A stretch of DNA of 64,000 bases from Phycisphaerae bacterium (GCA_022072445.1 JAJVHV010000014.1:85001-149000); one strand, 5' to 3'. Shown: positions 9,028 to 18,399, numbered from the stretch's first letter. Notes: generated by a model from the letters alone, not told the origin. Made by a program: numbers and translations.

Positions 9028-9429
9028 ATGAGCGACCGCGGACCGATCCTGTTCTACGACGGCGATTGCGGGCTCTGTGCCCGTTCCGTCCGCTGGTGCC
9101 TGCGGCACGACCGCGCCGGGCGGCTGCGCTATGCTCCGCTCCAGGGCGCCACCTACGCTCAGTTGGCGACCGCGGACAAACCCGCCCAGCTCGAGTCGAT
9201 GGTCGTCGTCGACGCCGCCGGCATGCACCTGCGCGGCGACGCCGTCCTCGCGCTGCTGGCGCACGTCGGCGGCGTGTGGGGCGTTCTCGCGGCGGTCGGG
9301 CGCGTCATTCCCAGATTCGTTCGCGACGCTGCCTATCGTTTCATCGCCGCGCGCCGCCTGCGCTGGTTCGGCCACGCCAGAGACTGCCCGCTGCCGCGCG
9401 CCGAATGGCGGGCGCGCTTCATGCCCTGA
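9028..9429 (+). CDS. DCC family (DUF393) thiol-disulfide oxidoreductase-like protein
   Basis: ATG 9028 begins the family hallmark at once: FYDGDCGLCARSV, with Asp11, Asp13 and the Cys14-x-x-Cys17 pair. The 133-residue length, the middle region and the Arg/Trp-rich end (RLRWFGHARDCPLP) fit the DUF393/DCC family, which has a predicted thioredoxin-like fold; a biochemical function is not firmly established for the family. It lies 34 bases after the DoxX-like gene, which supports a functional pair. Confidence 0.85.
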   Translation: MSDRGPILFYDGDCGLCARSVRWCLRHDRAGRLRYAPLQGATYAQLATADKPAQLESMVVVDAAGMHLRGDAVLALLAHVGGVWGVLAAVGRVIPRFVRDAAYRFIAARRLRWFGHARDCPLPRAEWRARFMP

Positions 9430-9602
9430 CGGGAGTCGGACGGTCGAAGCCACGCGTGTGGTGAGAGCACCTGCCCCGGCCGCACTCCCGCCACCCCGAA
9501 CTGCACTCTGCTTGCGCAGCGGCGCTCAGGCCCGGAGCGTCGTCCATCCAGTGCAAGTTGTTCGGAGCGCTGCCGCTGCTCGTCGAAGTCGGTTAGCGAC
9601 GT

Positions 9603-10469
9603 TCAGCGGCGGGAAAGGGGCAGTTGCCCCCAACGGAGCTTGTTACGCAGCGCGTGCCACTCGGAGTGCCGCGGGTTGTGAACCAGCAGGAAGTCCGCCG
9701 CGAAGCGCGTCAGGATGATCGTGTCGCCGGCGGCGAACGGTCGCGAGATGCGCCCGTCGATGACGGCCGTCGTGCCCTCGTTGGCACGCGGGACGGTGAC
9801 GACCAGTCGGCGATCCACGGACATCGTCAGCGGGCGAAAGGTCAGCGCGTGCGGGCAGATCGGCGTCAGGATGACTGAGCGGGCGGTCGGCTCGAGGATC
9901 GGGCCGCCGGCCGAGAGATTGTGGGCCGTCGAGCCGGAGGGCGTCGCGATGATCAGACCGTCGGCCATCATTCGCGAGACTTCGTGATCGTCGGCGTGCA
10001 CCGCGATCTCGATCATGCGGAACGGCGCGCCGGCATGGATCACGCAGTCGTTCACCGCCGGGGCGCGGAAATTCTCGCCGTCGGTCCGGCGGACCTGCAC
10101 GTCGAGCATGATGCGCCGGGTGAGCGGGAGGCGCTCGCCGAAGAGGAAGGCGCCGTTTGTTTCGAGTTGCTCGACGGTGAAATCGGCGAGGAAACCGAGT
10201 TTGCCCAGGTTGACACCGACGATCGGTGCCTGCCGCAGGCCGAGGCCGTGAACGACGGAGATGAGCGTACCGTCGCCGCCCAGGACGAAGACGAGATCGG
10301 GGTGCTGCTCGATGATGGGGTTAGCATCGGTTCCGAGGCCGGCGTAGACGACGTCGGCCTGTTTGCGGAGCCAGGAGTCGAGACGAGGAAGGACCTCGTG
10401 AGCACCGACGCGCGGATCGGGTGAACCCAGGATGGCGGCGCGTCGCCTCGACATGCCTTGATCGGCCAT
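9603..10469 (-). CDS. nadK: NAD kinase
   Basis: Phosphorylates NAD+ to NADP+ with ATP or polyphosphate in the cytoplasm. The 288-residue product has the family motifs in order: GGDGT (FVLGGDGTLI, about residue 63), the NLGKLGFLAD segment, the VNDCVIHAG region that corresponds to the NE/D-type substrate motif, and ADGLIIATPSGSTAHNLSAGG (the second substrate site) written here in two parts as ADGLIIATPSGS and TAHNLSAGG. Length agrees with bacterial NadK. The N-terminal 45 residues are less conserved. Read convergently to the DCC gene and divergently from the acyl-CoA dehydrogenase. Confidence 0.93.
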   Translation of the reverse strand: MADQGMSRRRAAILGSPDPRVGAHEVLPRLDSWLRKQADVVYAGLGTDANPIIEQHPDLVFVLGGDGTLISVVHGLGLRQAPIVGVNLGKLGFLADFTVEQLETNGAFLFGERLPLTRRIMLDVQVRRTDGENFRAPAVNDCVIHAGAPFRMIEIAVHADDHEVSRMMADGLIIATPSGSTAHNLSAGGPILEPTARSVILTPICPHALTFRPLTMSVDRRLVVTVPRANEGTTAVIDGRISRPFAAGDTIILTRFAADFLLVHNPRHSEWHALRNKLRWGQLPLSRR

Positions 10470-10516
10470 GAAACGTCTATCCCGCGGGTGAAGATGCCGT
10501 CTTCGGCTGCGGCGAC

Positions 10517-10522
10517 TATACT
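10517..10522 (+). promoter_or_regulatory. Candidate -10 element (TATACT) for the acyl-CoA dehydrogenase gene
   Basis: TATACT 55 bases before the start codon; the same hexamer precedes mqnA, nuoH and the 16948-18306 gene. No good -35 hexamer is visible at the usual distance. Confidence 0.35.
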
Positions 10523-10576
10523 CCGCGAAAGCGGATTTGCGAAGTGCGACCGCGGAGCGACAGGAGCGGCGGAACC

Positions 10577-11743
10577 ATGCCCGAACTGGACGTATGCGAC
10601 TTTTTCAACGTCCGTGAGCTGCTGAGCGACGACGAGCGGCAGATTCAGGACACCATCGCGCGCTTTGTGGACGAGCGCGTGCTGCCGATCATCGGCGAGT
10701 GCTTCGAGCACGAGCGCTTTCCGAGCGAGCTGATTCCCGAGCTGGCCGAGCTGGGCGTGTTGGGCTGCACGCTGGAGGGCTACGGCTGCGCGGGGCTGAA
10801 CAACGTCTGCTATGGGCTGATCATGCAGGAGCTGGAGCGCGGCGACAGCGGCATCCGCAGCTTCTGCTCGGTGCAGAGCAGCCTATGCATGTGGCCCATC
10901 TACACGTATGGCAGCGAAGAGCAGAAGAAGCGCTGGCTGCCGGAAATGGCGGCGGGGCGCAAAATCGGCTGCTTCGGGCTGACCGAGCCCGACGGCGGCA
11001 GCGACGCCGGCGCGATGAAGACGCACGCCGTGCGGAAGGGCGGCGACTGGGTGATCAACGGGGCCAAGATGTGGATCACCAGCGGGACGGTCGGGGACAT
11101 CGCGGTGGTTTGGGCCAAGACGGACGACGGCGTCCGCGGGTTTCTGGTCGAGAAGGGCACGCCGGGATACACGGCGCGCGACATTCCGCACAAGATGTCG
11201 CTGCGGGCGTCGGTGACGTCGGAGCTGTTTTTCGACAACGTGCGCGTGCCGGAGAGCGCCCGGCTGCCGAAGGCTGAGGGTCTGGTGGCGCCGCTGAGCT
11301 GTCTGACGCAGGCGCGGTATGGCATCGCGTGGGGTGCGATCGGGGCGGCGCAGGCCTGTTTTGACGAAGCCCGCAAGTTCGCGCAGGAGCGGATTCTGTT
11401 CGGAAGGCCGCTGATTCACACGCAGACAATGCAAATACGACTGGCCGACATGCAGCGCCGGATCACGCTGGGGCGCTTGCTGGCGTACCGGCTGGCGCGG
11501 CTGAAGGACCAGGGCAAGCTGCATCATGCACAGGTCTCGATGGCCAAGTGGAACAACGTGCGGATGGGGCTCGACGTGGCCCGTGAGGCCCGCGACATCC
11601 TGGGTGCCGGCGGCATCTCGACCGAGTGCGCGCCGATCCGGCACATGCTGAATCTCGAAAGTGTGATCACCTACGAGGGCACCGAGACGATTCACCAGTT
11701 GATCGTGGGGCGCGAGATTGCCGGGGGTGTCGCGGCGTTTTGA
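10577..11743 (+). CDS. gcdH: Acyl-CoA dehydrogenase, glutaryl-CoA dehydrogenase type
   Basis: FAD-dependent oxidation of an acyl-CoA; the glutaryl-CoA type also decarboxylates to crotonyl-CoA in lysine/tryptophan and aromatic degradation. ATG 10577 follows AGGAG (10562-10566). The 388 residues contain the FAD/substrate loop GCFGLTEPDGGSD, WITSG, and near the end YEGTETIHQLIVG in which the Glu is the catalytic base. The stretch GIRSFCSVQSSLCMWPI is nearly the glutaryl-CoA dehydrogenase signature, where an Arg and a Ser bind the free carboxylate; this separates it from ordinary short-chain acyl-CoA dehydrogenases. No electron-transfer flavoprotein or other degradation genes are nearby, so the substrate call rests on these residues only. 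Confidence 0.85.
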   Translation: MPELDVCDFFNVRELLSDDERQIQDTIARFVDERVLPIIGECFEHERFPSELIPELAELGVLGCTLEGYGCAGLNNVCYGLIMQELERGDSGIRSFCSVQSSLCMWPIYTYGSEEQKKRWLPEMAAGRKIGCFGLTEPDGGSDAGAMKTHAVRKGGDWVINGAKMWITSGTVGDIAVVWAKTDDGVRGFLVEKGTPGYTARDIPHKMSLRASVTSELFFDNVRVPESARLPKAEGLVAPLSCLTQARYGIAWGAIGAAQACFDEARKFAQERILFGRPLIHTQTMQIRLADMQRRITLGRLLAYRLARLKDQGKLHHAQVSMAKWNNVRMGLDVAREARDILGAGGISTECAPIRHMLNLESVITYEGTETIHQLIVGREIAGGVAAF

Positions 11744-11989
11744 GGGGTGGGGGGCTGAGGAGCGATGGGATGCGTTTCCGCGTCAACACAGCCGGGGGCG
11801 GCAGTGCTACATCAGCGGGGCACATTGCGCGATCTTTGCGCGCCGCATACGATCGCGCGGCGTGGGCACCATAGGATGTCAGCCGTGGCGTGGCATTCTC
11901 GGCATTCTCGGCCGATTGCATGAGCGGGCGGCATGGAGTACGTATATGCGACGGCTGCGCGAGCGCCCTGAAACCATGGAGGGGCTGTG

Positions 11990-13087
11990 ATGCGGATCGC
12001 GTATGGCGTGATGGGCTACGGGCGTGGACACGCGACGCGCGCGCTGTCCGTGCTCTCCGACCTGGCGAAAAACCACGAGATCAAGATTTTCGCCGGGGGC
12101 GACGCGTTCGCCTCGCTGTGGCCCGATTGGCCGGCGGTCCGGATTCCGACGCTGGGCTATATCTACGGCCGGCGGTCCAAGACGCGCTCGACGTGGCAGA
12201 CGCTGAAGCGCAATCTTCCGGCCGTCCTGGACGTGATGCTGCACGGGCCGGCGTTCGAGATGATCTGCAACGAGATTCGCGACTTCCGGCCCGACGTGAT
12301 CATTTCCGACGCGGAAGCCTGGACCAGCCGCGCAGCTCGCGCGCTCAATATTCCGCTGATCAGCTTCGATCACTTCGGGATCATGGTGCACTGCCGGGCG
12401 CGGCCGCCGTGGCATCAGTGGCTCGGGCATCGCATCGATTCAGCGGTGTACCGGGCGCTGCTGGGGCGTCCGGACCGCGTGGTGGTCTCAAGCTTTTACC
12501 ATCTGCCGCCGCGGCGAGCCGGCGTGGTGATGGTGGGGCCGCTGCTGCGCGACGAGGTCTGCCGGACCGCGGCCCGCGAGGGCGATCACCTGCTCGTCTA
12601 TCTGAACAAGGGGATGCACCAGTTTACGCCGCGGATCGAGGGTGTGCTGCGCGGCGCGCCGCATCCGGTTGTGCTGTACGGCACGGAGCGGCGGGATGTG
12701 AGCGGGAACATCTCGTTCCGACCGGCGAGCAACCTGCCGTTCGTCGAGGACCTGGCAAGCTGCCGGGCGGTGATCAGCACGGCGGGCAATCAACTGGTCG
12801 GTGAGGCGATTCACTTCGGAAAACCGTTGCTGGTGATGCCCGAGGCGTGCGTCGAGCAGCGGCTGAACGCGGCCGCGGTCGCGCGGATGGGGATCGGCGT
12901 GTCCTGCTCGCTGCGCGGGCTGACGCCGGCGCGACTGGTGGACTTTCTGTCGCGGCGCGACGAGTTCGTCCGCTGCATGCAGCGCTTCCGACGCGACGGG
13001 CGGCGTGAAGCGGTCGAGGCGCTGCAGACGGCGATTCAGGCGCTGGGTGCGGGGCGGTGCGCAGCGCCGGCGGAAGTCCCGGTCTGA
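11990..13087 (+). CDS. MurG-like glycosyltransferase (MJ1255/TIGR00661 type)
   Basis: ATG 11990 is preferred to GTG 11987 because GGAGG (11978-11982) is then 7 bases away. The N-terminus MRIAYGVMGYGRGHATRA is the glycine-rich acceptor-side loop of GT-B enzymes, and the C-terminal domain has the donor-side pattern STAGNQLVGEAIHFGKPLL followed by EQRLNA, as in MurG and the uncharacterised archaeal/bacterial MJ1255 family. 365 residues is the usual length. Substrate unknown; members are often assigned to cell-envelope glycolipids. The stop codon overlaps the ATG of the radical SAM gene by one base (TGATG), so the two products probably act together. Confidence 0.8.
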   Translation: MRIAYGVMGYGRGHATRALSVLSDLAKNHEIKIFAGGDAFASLWPDWPAVRIPTLGYIYGRRSKTRSTWQTLKRNLPAVLDVMLHGPAFEMICNEIRDFRPDVIISDAEAWTSRAARALNIPLISFDHFGIMVHCRARPPWHQWLGHRIDSAVYRALLGRPDRVVVSSFYHLPPRRAGVVMVGPLLRDEVCRTAAREGDHLLVYLNKGMHQFTPRIEGVLRGAPHPVVLYGTERRDVSGNISFRPASNLPFVEDLASCRAVISTAGNQLVGEAIHFGKPLLVMPEACVEQRLNAAAVARMGIGVSCSLRGLTPARLVDFLSRRDEFVRCMQRFRRDGRREAVEALQTAIQALGAGRCAAPAEVPV

Positions 13088-14172
13088 TGCGGGCGGTGCG
13101 GCTGGCGCTGGCGGTGCTCTCGAATCGGCTCGGGGCCGTGCCGCGGCCATCCTGGTGTACGTTCCTGGTGACGTATCGGTGCAACGCGCGCTGCCAGATG
13201 TGCGACTCGTGGCGCATCCGGCCGGGGGACGAGCTGACCGTCGCCGACGTCGCGGCGGTGTTCGCGAAAATCGGCCGGCTGGACGTCGTGCGGTTGACCG
13301 GCGGCGAACCGTTCCTGCGCGATGACCTGCTTGAGATTGCCGAGACCGTGCGGCGCGTCTCCGCGCCCTTGGTGATCCACATCACCACCAATGGTTCCTT
13401 CCCGCAGCGCGTCGTCGATCTGGCGCGGCAGTTCTCGAAGCCGTCGCTGCTGCGCTTCATGGTGTCTTTCGACGGCCTGGCCGACGAGCATGACCGCAAC
13501 CGCGGCAAGGACGTGACGTTCGAACTGGCGATGGCGACCGTGCGGTATCTGGCCGAGCTGCGCTCGACGCTCGGGCTGGAGGTCAGCGCGAATCACACCG
13601 TCATCTCGCCGCGCTCGCTTGAGGATCACGCCGGGCTGCGGCGGATGCTGGGGGAACTGGATGTCGACGTCCACTCGGTGCTGGCGTACGAAGACTCGGC
13701 CATGTATGGGGCGAAGCGGCGCGGGACGCGGGCCGAAGACCTGATCTCGACGCGCTATCCGCTACACCCGCTCCTCAACGGAGCGGACGTATTGGGTTTT
13801 ATCGACCGGGAGCTGACAGCGAGCGAAGGTCTGCGGAATCGGACCTTGCGGCTGGGCAAGCGCTACTACCTCCATGGTCTTCACGATCGACTGAACGGGG
13901 CGGCGCGGCCGCGGTTCAAGCCGCCGTGCGTCGCATTACGGAGCCATGTGCGGCTGCTGCCGGACGGGCGGGTCCCAGTATGTCAGTTCAATACGCAGAC
14001 GGTCGGAAACCTGCTGACCGAGACGTGGGAGCAGGTTTGGCACGGGTCGGCGGCGCGGGCGTCGCGTGCGTGGGTGGACGCGTGCGTGGGGTGCTGGGCG
14101 GAGTGCGAGGTGATGCCGAGCGCGATCTACACGGCCGATATCGTGCGGTCGGCACTTCTGCGTGGCACTTAG
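13087..14172 (+). CDS. Radical SAM protein with C-terminal SPASM-like cysteines
   Basis: ATG 13087 overlaps the preceding stop. Cys32, Cys36 and Cys39 (YRCNARCQMCDSW) ligate the SAM-cleaving 4Fe-4S cluster; VVRLTGGEPFLRDDL is the GGE motif binding SAM, and LRFMVSFDG is a core barrel strand. In the last 90 residues further cysteines (PPCVALRS, VPVCQFN, CVGCWAEC) resemble a shortened SPASM/twitch domain for a second cluster. 361 residues. The reaction is unknown; related enzymes modify peptides, lipids or sugars. Coupling with the glycosyltransferase suggests joint work on an envelope or secondary molecule. Confidence 0.8.
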   Translation: MRAVRLALAVLSNRLGAVPRPSWCTFLVTYRCNARCQMCDSWRIRPGDELTVADVAAVFAKIGRLDVVRLTGGEPFLRDDLLEIAETVRRVSAPLVIHITTNGSFPQRVVDLARQFSKPSLLRFMVSFDGLADEHDRNRGKDVTFELAMATVRYLAELRSTLGLEVSANHTVISPRSLEDHAGLRRMLGELDVDVHSVLAYEDSAMYGAKRRGTRAEDLISTRYPLHPLLNGADVLGFIDRELTASEGLRNRTLRLGKRYYLHGLHDRLNGAARPRFKPPCVALRSHVRLLPDGRVPVCQFNTQTVGNLLTETWEQVWHGSAARASRAWVDACVGCWAECEVMPSAIYTADIVRSALLRGT

Positions 14173-14270
14173 CGCTTGCTTAAAGTGGCTTGCGCCGTTC
14201 GTTAACATCGGTCTTGTAAAGAGACTGCCAACGCGAATGGGCGGTGTTCGGCGGCACGCGAGACCCGGGT

Positions 14271-14984
14271 ATGGCAGCCAGCAAGAGCATTCTGATCGTT
14301 GAAGACGAAACGGACCTGGCCGACGTGCTCCGGTATCACATGGAGCGCGAGGGGTATCTGTGCCGACGGGCCGCGGACGGGGCCACGGCGATCGCCGAGG
14401 TGCAGCGCACGCCGCCCGACCTGGTTGTGCTGGACCGGATGCTGCCGAAGACGACCGGGGATGAGGTGGCCCTGCGGCTGAAGCGTGATCCGCGGACAGC
14501 GGCGATTCCGATCATCATGCTGACGGCGAAGGCCGAGGAGACGGACGAGCTGGTCGGGTTCGCGCTGGGAGTCGACGACTACATCCGCAAGCCATTCTCG
14601 ATAAAATTGCTGCTGGCCCGGATTGCGGCGGTCTTGCGGCGTGAGGAGGCGGGCGGCGCGGAAAAGGACGTTTTGTCGGGCGGTCCGATCATGCTGGATC
14701 GGGCGCGGCACGAGGTTGAAGTCCAGGGCCGGCCGATTGTTCTGACGGCGACGGAGTTCCGCGTGCTGGCGGCGCTGATGAACGCGCGCGGCCGGGTGCT
14801 GGACCGCGAGCGACTGATCGACGCCGTCCTGGGCACCGACGTGGCCGTGACCAACCGGACGATCGACGTGCACATTGCGGCGCTGCGGAAGAAGCTGGGT
14901 GGGGCGGCGTCGTGGTTGCGAACGGTGCGCGGGATCGGGTACGCGTTTCGAGCGCCGCCGTCAGTGGAGGGCGGCGATGAATAG
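14271..14984 (+). CDS. PhoB/OmpR-type response regulator
   Basis: Receiver domain: acidic pair EDE at residues 11-13, phospho-acceptor Asp55 in VVLDRMLP, Thr in MLTAK and the conserved Lys in DDYIRKPF. Then a winged-helix DNA-binding domain with LTATEFRVLAALM and the C-terminal TVRGIGYAF hairpin. 237 residues from ATG 14271; a GTG at 14244 is an alternative, and neither has a strong ribosome site. The histidine kinase starts 8 bases after the stop, so the two form a two-component pair. The PhoB/PhoR subfamily is suggested by the kinase architecture but no phosphate genes are nearby. Confidence 0.93.
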   Translation: MAASKSILIVEDETDLADVLRYHMEREGYLCRRAADGATAIAEVQRTPPDLVVLDRMLPKTTGDEVALRLKRDPRTAAIPIIMLTAKAEETDELVGFALGVDDYIRKPFSIKLLLARIAAVLRREEAGGAEKDVLSGGPIMLDRARHEVEVQGRPIVLTATEFRVLAALMNARGRVLDRERLIDAVLGTDVAVTNRTIDVHIAALRKKLGGAASWLRTVRGIGYAFRAPPSVEGGDE

Positions 14985-14992
14985 GATCGGGC

Positions 14993-16834
14993 ATGGCGCT
15001 GCGTGGGAGCTCCTGGCGGCTGTACGTGGGAACCGCGGCGTGCATCCTGGCGGCGCAGGCAGCGGTGTTGTGGCTGGTGGGGATCGAGGTTCAGCGCGTT
15101 CGTAGCCAGGATCAGCGCGATTTCCTGAAGAGTCAGTCCGTCGCCGTCGCCGAGCTGCTGGGTGCCGCCCCGGAGTGGCACGGGGCCGCGGTTGAGAGCG
15201 CGCTCGCTCGGGCGCGGCAGGGGGGTATCGACGCCTCGCTCTGGTCGATCGACGGCCGCGAGCCACTGCTGCCGGCGACGGTGGCGCTGGCGATCGACGC
15301 GGAAGCGATGCAGGCGACGCGCCGCGGTGAGTCGCCGGTGTTGACAGCGGCGAAAGACGGTCACGGCGTGACGTACGCCGTGGCGCTGGCGCCGATCGGG
15401 AAGGGAGAGCCGCGCGGGCTCCTGCGGCTCGCGCAGCCGGCGCGCAGATTGGCCATCGGCGGGGCGACGATCGGGGCGGTGACGACCATGGCCGTCGCGA
15501 CGTCGCTGGCGGCGGCGGGGCTGATCACGACGTCGCTGGCGCGGCGCTGGAAGCGGCCGTTGCGGCGGATCATCGCGGCGGCGCGGCGCGTCGCCGACGG
15601 AAACGTGCGCGCGCGCGTTGAGGTGCGCGGTGACGACGAGTTCGCGACGGCCGCGTACGCCCTCAACGAGATGCGCGACCGGCTGATCGAGCGGGCCGAT
15701 GCGAGCGAGGCGCAGCGGCGGATGCTGGCGTCGCTGCTGAGCCAGGTGCACGAAGGCGTGATCGTCGTACGGCCGGACGGGCGCGTGGCGCTGATGAACC
15801 GCGCGGCGGTGCGGCTGTTGAATCTGCCGATGGGAATCACGGGGGACGACATTCCGTGCGTGGGGATGGCCGTCGAACGCTGTATTCCGCAGCACGATTT
15901 GCAGAAGATGCTGCTGCGGGGGGCGTGGGCGCGTCTCGAGCCGGGCGATGACGGCGAACGCGTTGACGAGCAGCGCTTGCAGATCGAGACGGCCGGCGGC
16001 GTGCGGCACGTCCTGGCGCGGGCCTCAGACTTCGTGCTGCCCGACCGCGAGGGCTCTACGCGGCAGCCGGGGCGCCTGCTGGTGCTGACCGACATCACCG
16101 AGCTGGTGCGCAGCATTCAGATCAAGACCGAGTTCGTGACCAACGCGTCGCACGAACTGCGCACGCCGCTGGCGTCGATCCGCATCGCCGTCGAGACGCT
16201 GATGGCGATGCGCCTGGAGAGCGAGGCGGCGGAGGCGGCGGCGTTTCTGTCGATGATCGACCGCAACAGCAGCCGGCTTCAAGCGCTGGTGAGCGATCTG
16301 CTGGCGCTCTCGCGCATTGAGTCGCAGGCTGTGCGCTTCCGGCCGGAATCCGTCGAGCCGCGCCGCGAGCTGGACGAGCTCTGCGGTCAGTTCCGGCCGA
16401 GCGCGGCGGCGCGCGGCATCGAACTGCTGTTGGACGTGGACGCCGGCCCGCGCAGCGAGTTTCTGCTCAGTCCGCATCTGCTGCGCCTGGCGCTCGACAA
16501 CTTGGTGGACAACGCGCTGAAATTCACCGAGCGCGGCGGGCACGTCCGGGTGGAGTGTCGGGGCGGCGAGCGCGAGGTGGTATTTCGTGTCAGCGACGAC
16601 GGCTGCGGAATCGCGGAAGCCGAGCAGGAGCGCGTCTTTGAGCGCTTCTACCAGGTGGAGCGGGCGCGGAGCGGCGGGGAGGAGCGCGGGACGGGGCTGG
16701 GGCTGTCGATCGTGCGGCACGCAGTCTCGGCGATGCGCGGCAGTGTGCGGTTGGAGAGTGGCCTGGGACGGGGGACGACGGTGACCATCACGATTCCGCA
16801 GGACCCGGTGGTGGTGGCGGCGGCGGAAGCGTAG
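14993..16834 (+). CDS. Membrane sensor histidine kinase with HAMP and PAS domains
   Basis: ATG 14993 with AGGATCGG just upstream. Layout of the 613 residues: transmembrane helix 1 (about 8-30), an extracytoplasmic sensor segment (about 31-150), helix 2 (about 153-180, GGATIGAVTTMAVATSLAA), HAMP (about 181-235), a PAS-like domain, the HisKA helix pair with the phospho-accepting His387 in TNASHELRTPLAS, and the ATPase domain with N-box LALDNLVDNALKF, G1 VSDDGCGIAE, F-box VFERFY and G2 ERGTGLGLSIV. All catalytic boxes are intact. Signals through the regulator encoded just upstream; stimulus unknown. Confidence 0.93.
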   Translation: MALRGSSWRLYVGTAACILAAQAAVLWLVGIEVQRVRSQDQRDFLKSQSVAVAELLGAAPEWHGAAVESALARARQGGIDASLWSIDGREPLLPATVALAIDAEAMQATRRGESPVLTAAKDGHGVTYAVALAPIGKGEPRGLLRLAQPARRLAIGGATIGAVTTMAVATSLAAAGLITTSLARRWKRPLRRIIAAARRVADGNVRARVEVRGDDEFATAAYALNEMRDRLIERADASEAQRRMLASLLSQVHEGVIVVRPDGRVALMNRAAVRLLNLPMGITGDDIPCVGMAVERCIPQHDLQKMLLRGAWARLEPGDDGERVDEQRLQIETAGGVRHVLARASDFVLPDREGSTRQPGRLLVLTDITELVRSIQIKTEFVTNASHELRTPLASIRIAVETLMAMRLESEAAEAAAFLSMIDRNSSRLQALVSDLLALSRIESQAVRFRPESVEPRRELDELCGQFRPSAAARGIELLLDVDAGPRSEFLLSPHLLRLALDNLVDNALKFTERGGHVRVECRGGEREVVFRVSDDGCGIAEAEQERVFERFYQVERARSGGEERGTGLGLSIVRHAVSAMRGSVRLESGLGRGTTVTITIPQDPVVVAAAEA

Positions 16835-16947
16835 AAGGGCTCGGGGGCGGAACTCAATCCGCAAAGTGGACGTCGCCCGCCGCGGGTCGCGGCCGCTCGT
16901 GCAAATGCCATGTGCTGGTGACGTCCTGGCGGAGTCCGGTCCGTGCG

Positions 16948-18306
16948 CTATGGGCGACGAACGGTCTGTGGTGTCAGCGGCGTCGCGGGCGGCGGCGTAC
17001 TTTCAGGGCTGACCGTGCCCGTGCAGCCCGGGCTCGGCGACGTTGTGCCGAAGATGATCCCGCCCTGCGTCACCGTGTACGCCGGATCGAAATAGACCTC
17101 CAGGCGGTCGCCGGCATAGTTGATCTGCGCGCCGTACTGCGGGGCACGCGGCGCCAGCCGCTGAAAGAGCGCCTGGCAGATGATCGGACCGTCGGTCTGA
17201 AAATTCAGCTCCTGCGCGGAAATTCGCTCGGTCAGCTCGCCGACGTCGGTCACGATTCCCGCCGTAAAGACCGCCGGCAGGCCGACGCGATCGAACGGGT
17301 CGAAGAAGCCGGTAAAGCCGGTCGAGCCCGAATTCACCCAGATGCCGCGCAGGCTGTCAGCGGCTTCGCCCGTGCCGCCGGTCGAGACCGTCACGCTCTG
17401 TTTGGGCTGAAGGCCCGCGATCAGCACACTCTCCGGCGTGGCGCCGTTGGCCGCGCCCAGCCCATGAGACTGGACCGAGGCGCGGATGGTGTCGCGCTTC
17501 TGCTCAGCGCTGGAGCCCGGCGCGATGATGGACGAAATGGTCAACGGGAAGATTTCAATCGTCACCGGCTCGGGCGCCGGGTTGCTCGGCACGTCGACGC
17601 GCAGCTCGACGCGGCGGCGCTCCGGCCCGCCCTGCAATTCTCCCGCGCAGCCCGGTGTCGGCGACGTGGTGCCGAAGATGACCCCGCCCGGCGCCACGGT
17701 ATACGCCGGATCGAAGTAGACCTCCAGTCGGTCGCCGGCGTAGTTGATCTGCGCGCCGTACTGAGGAGCGCGCGGCGCCAGCCGCTGAAAGAGGGCTTGA
17801 CAGATGATTGGCCCGTCGGTCTGGAAATTCAGCTCCTGGGCCGAGACTTGCGCGCTCAGCTCGCCGACGTCGGTGACGATTCCCGCCGTAAAGATGGCCG
17901 GCTGTCCCGCCATCTGAAACGGGTCAAAGGTGCCGGTGAAGACCACCGAGCTGACCGTAACATCCGGCACGACAATGCTGTCGGCGGCCTCCATGGTGTT
18001 GATGGTCTCGACCTTCACCTTTGTACCGGGCTTCACCTTGTATACGGTGCATGACGCGGCGCCGGGCCCGTCGGCCACGGTGTGGCCGTTGGCCCGCAGC
18101 ACATCCCGCACCATGTCGCGTTTCAGCACCGCCGGCGCCATCGCCGGAACCGGTACCGGATACACCGACGCACCCACGTGCACCATCAGCGACCCCGGCG
18201 TATGGCTGTTCGACGGCGTGAACGTGAGCGTCACTTCCTTGGCAAACGTCAAAGCCGCGACGTTAAAAGCGACCGCAACGACCAGACTTCGACGTGCGAA
18301 CGACAT
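16948..18306 (-). CDS. Secreted protein with two near-identical tandem domains
   Basis: ATG 18306 has GAGGAG 7 bases upstream and starts a signal peptide (RRSLVVAVAFNVAALTFA). The 452-residue product consists of two related halves. Each ends in a block in which ELNFQTDGPIICQALFQ, then RLAPRAPQYGAQINYAG, then DRLEVYFDPAYTV recur with almost no change (about residues 160-215 and 370-425), followed by GGxIFGTTSP. An N-terminal strand set (VTLTFTPSNSHTPG) is seen only once. The family is not recognised; it looks like an all-beta exported protein. The DNA of the two blocks is similar but with many silent changes, so the duplication is not very recent or is being homogenised. Confidence 0.7.
   Translation of the reverse strand: MSFARRSLVVAVAFNVAALTFAKEVTLTFTPSNSHTPGSLMVHVGASVYPVPVPAMAPAVLKRDMVRDVLRANGHTVADGPGAASCTVYKVKPGTKVKVETINTMEAADSIVVPDVTVSSVVFTGTFDPFQMAGQPAIFTAGIVTDVGELSAQVSAQELNFQTDGPIICQALFQRLAPRAPQYGAQINYAGDRLEVYFDPAYTVAPGGVIFGTTSPTPGCAGELQGGPERRRVELRVDVPSNPAPEPVTIEIFPLTISSIIAPGSSAEQKRDTIRASVQSHGLGAANGATPESVLIAGLQPKQSVTVSTGGTGEAADSLRGIWVNSGSTGFTGFFDPFDRVGLPAVFTAGIVTDVGELTERISAQELNFQTDGPIICQALFQRLAPRAPQYGAQINYAGDRLEVYFDPAYTVTQGGIIFGTTSPSPGCTGTVSPESTPPPATPLTPQTVRRP
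17027..17911. repeat. Two long direct repeats inside the 16948-18306 gene
   Basis: About 17027-17286 and 17648-17911 align over roughly 260 bases, from the segment with GCCGAAGATG to the segment GATTCCCGCCGTAAAGA. Differences are mostly at third codon positions. They encode the duplicated protein block. Confidence 0.8.
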
Positions 18307-18393
18307 GGCGCGCTCCTCATGTGGTGAGCCAGTGAGGCTTTTTTATCCGACCCGGACGTGAATATTTGGAAAAGATGAGCCGAGTATGAAGGA

Positions 18394-18399
18394 AGTATA
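18394..18399 (-). promoter_or_regulatory. Candidate -10 element (TATACT) for the 16948-18306 gene
   Basis: On the minus strand TATACT lies 88 bases before the ATG. No clear -35 element. Confidence 0.3.
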
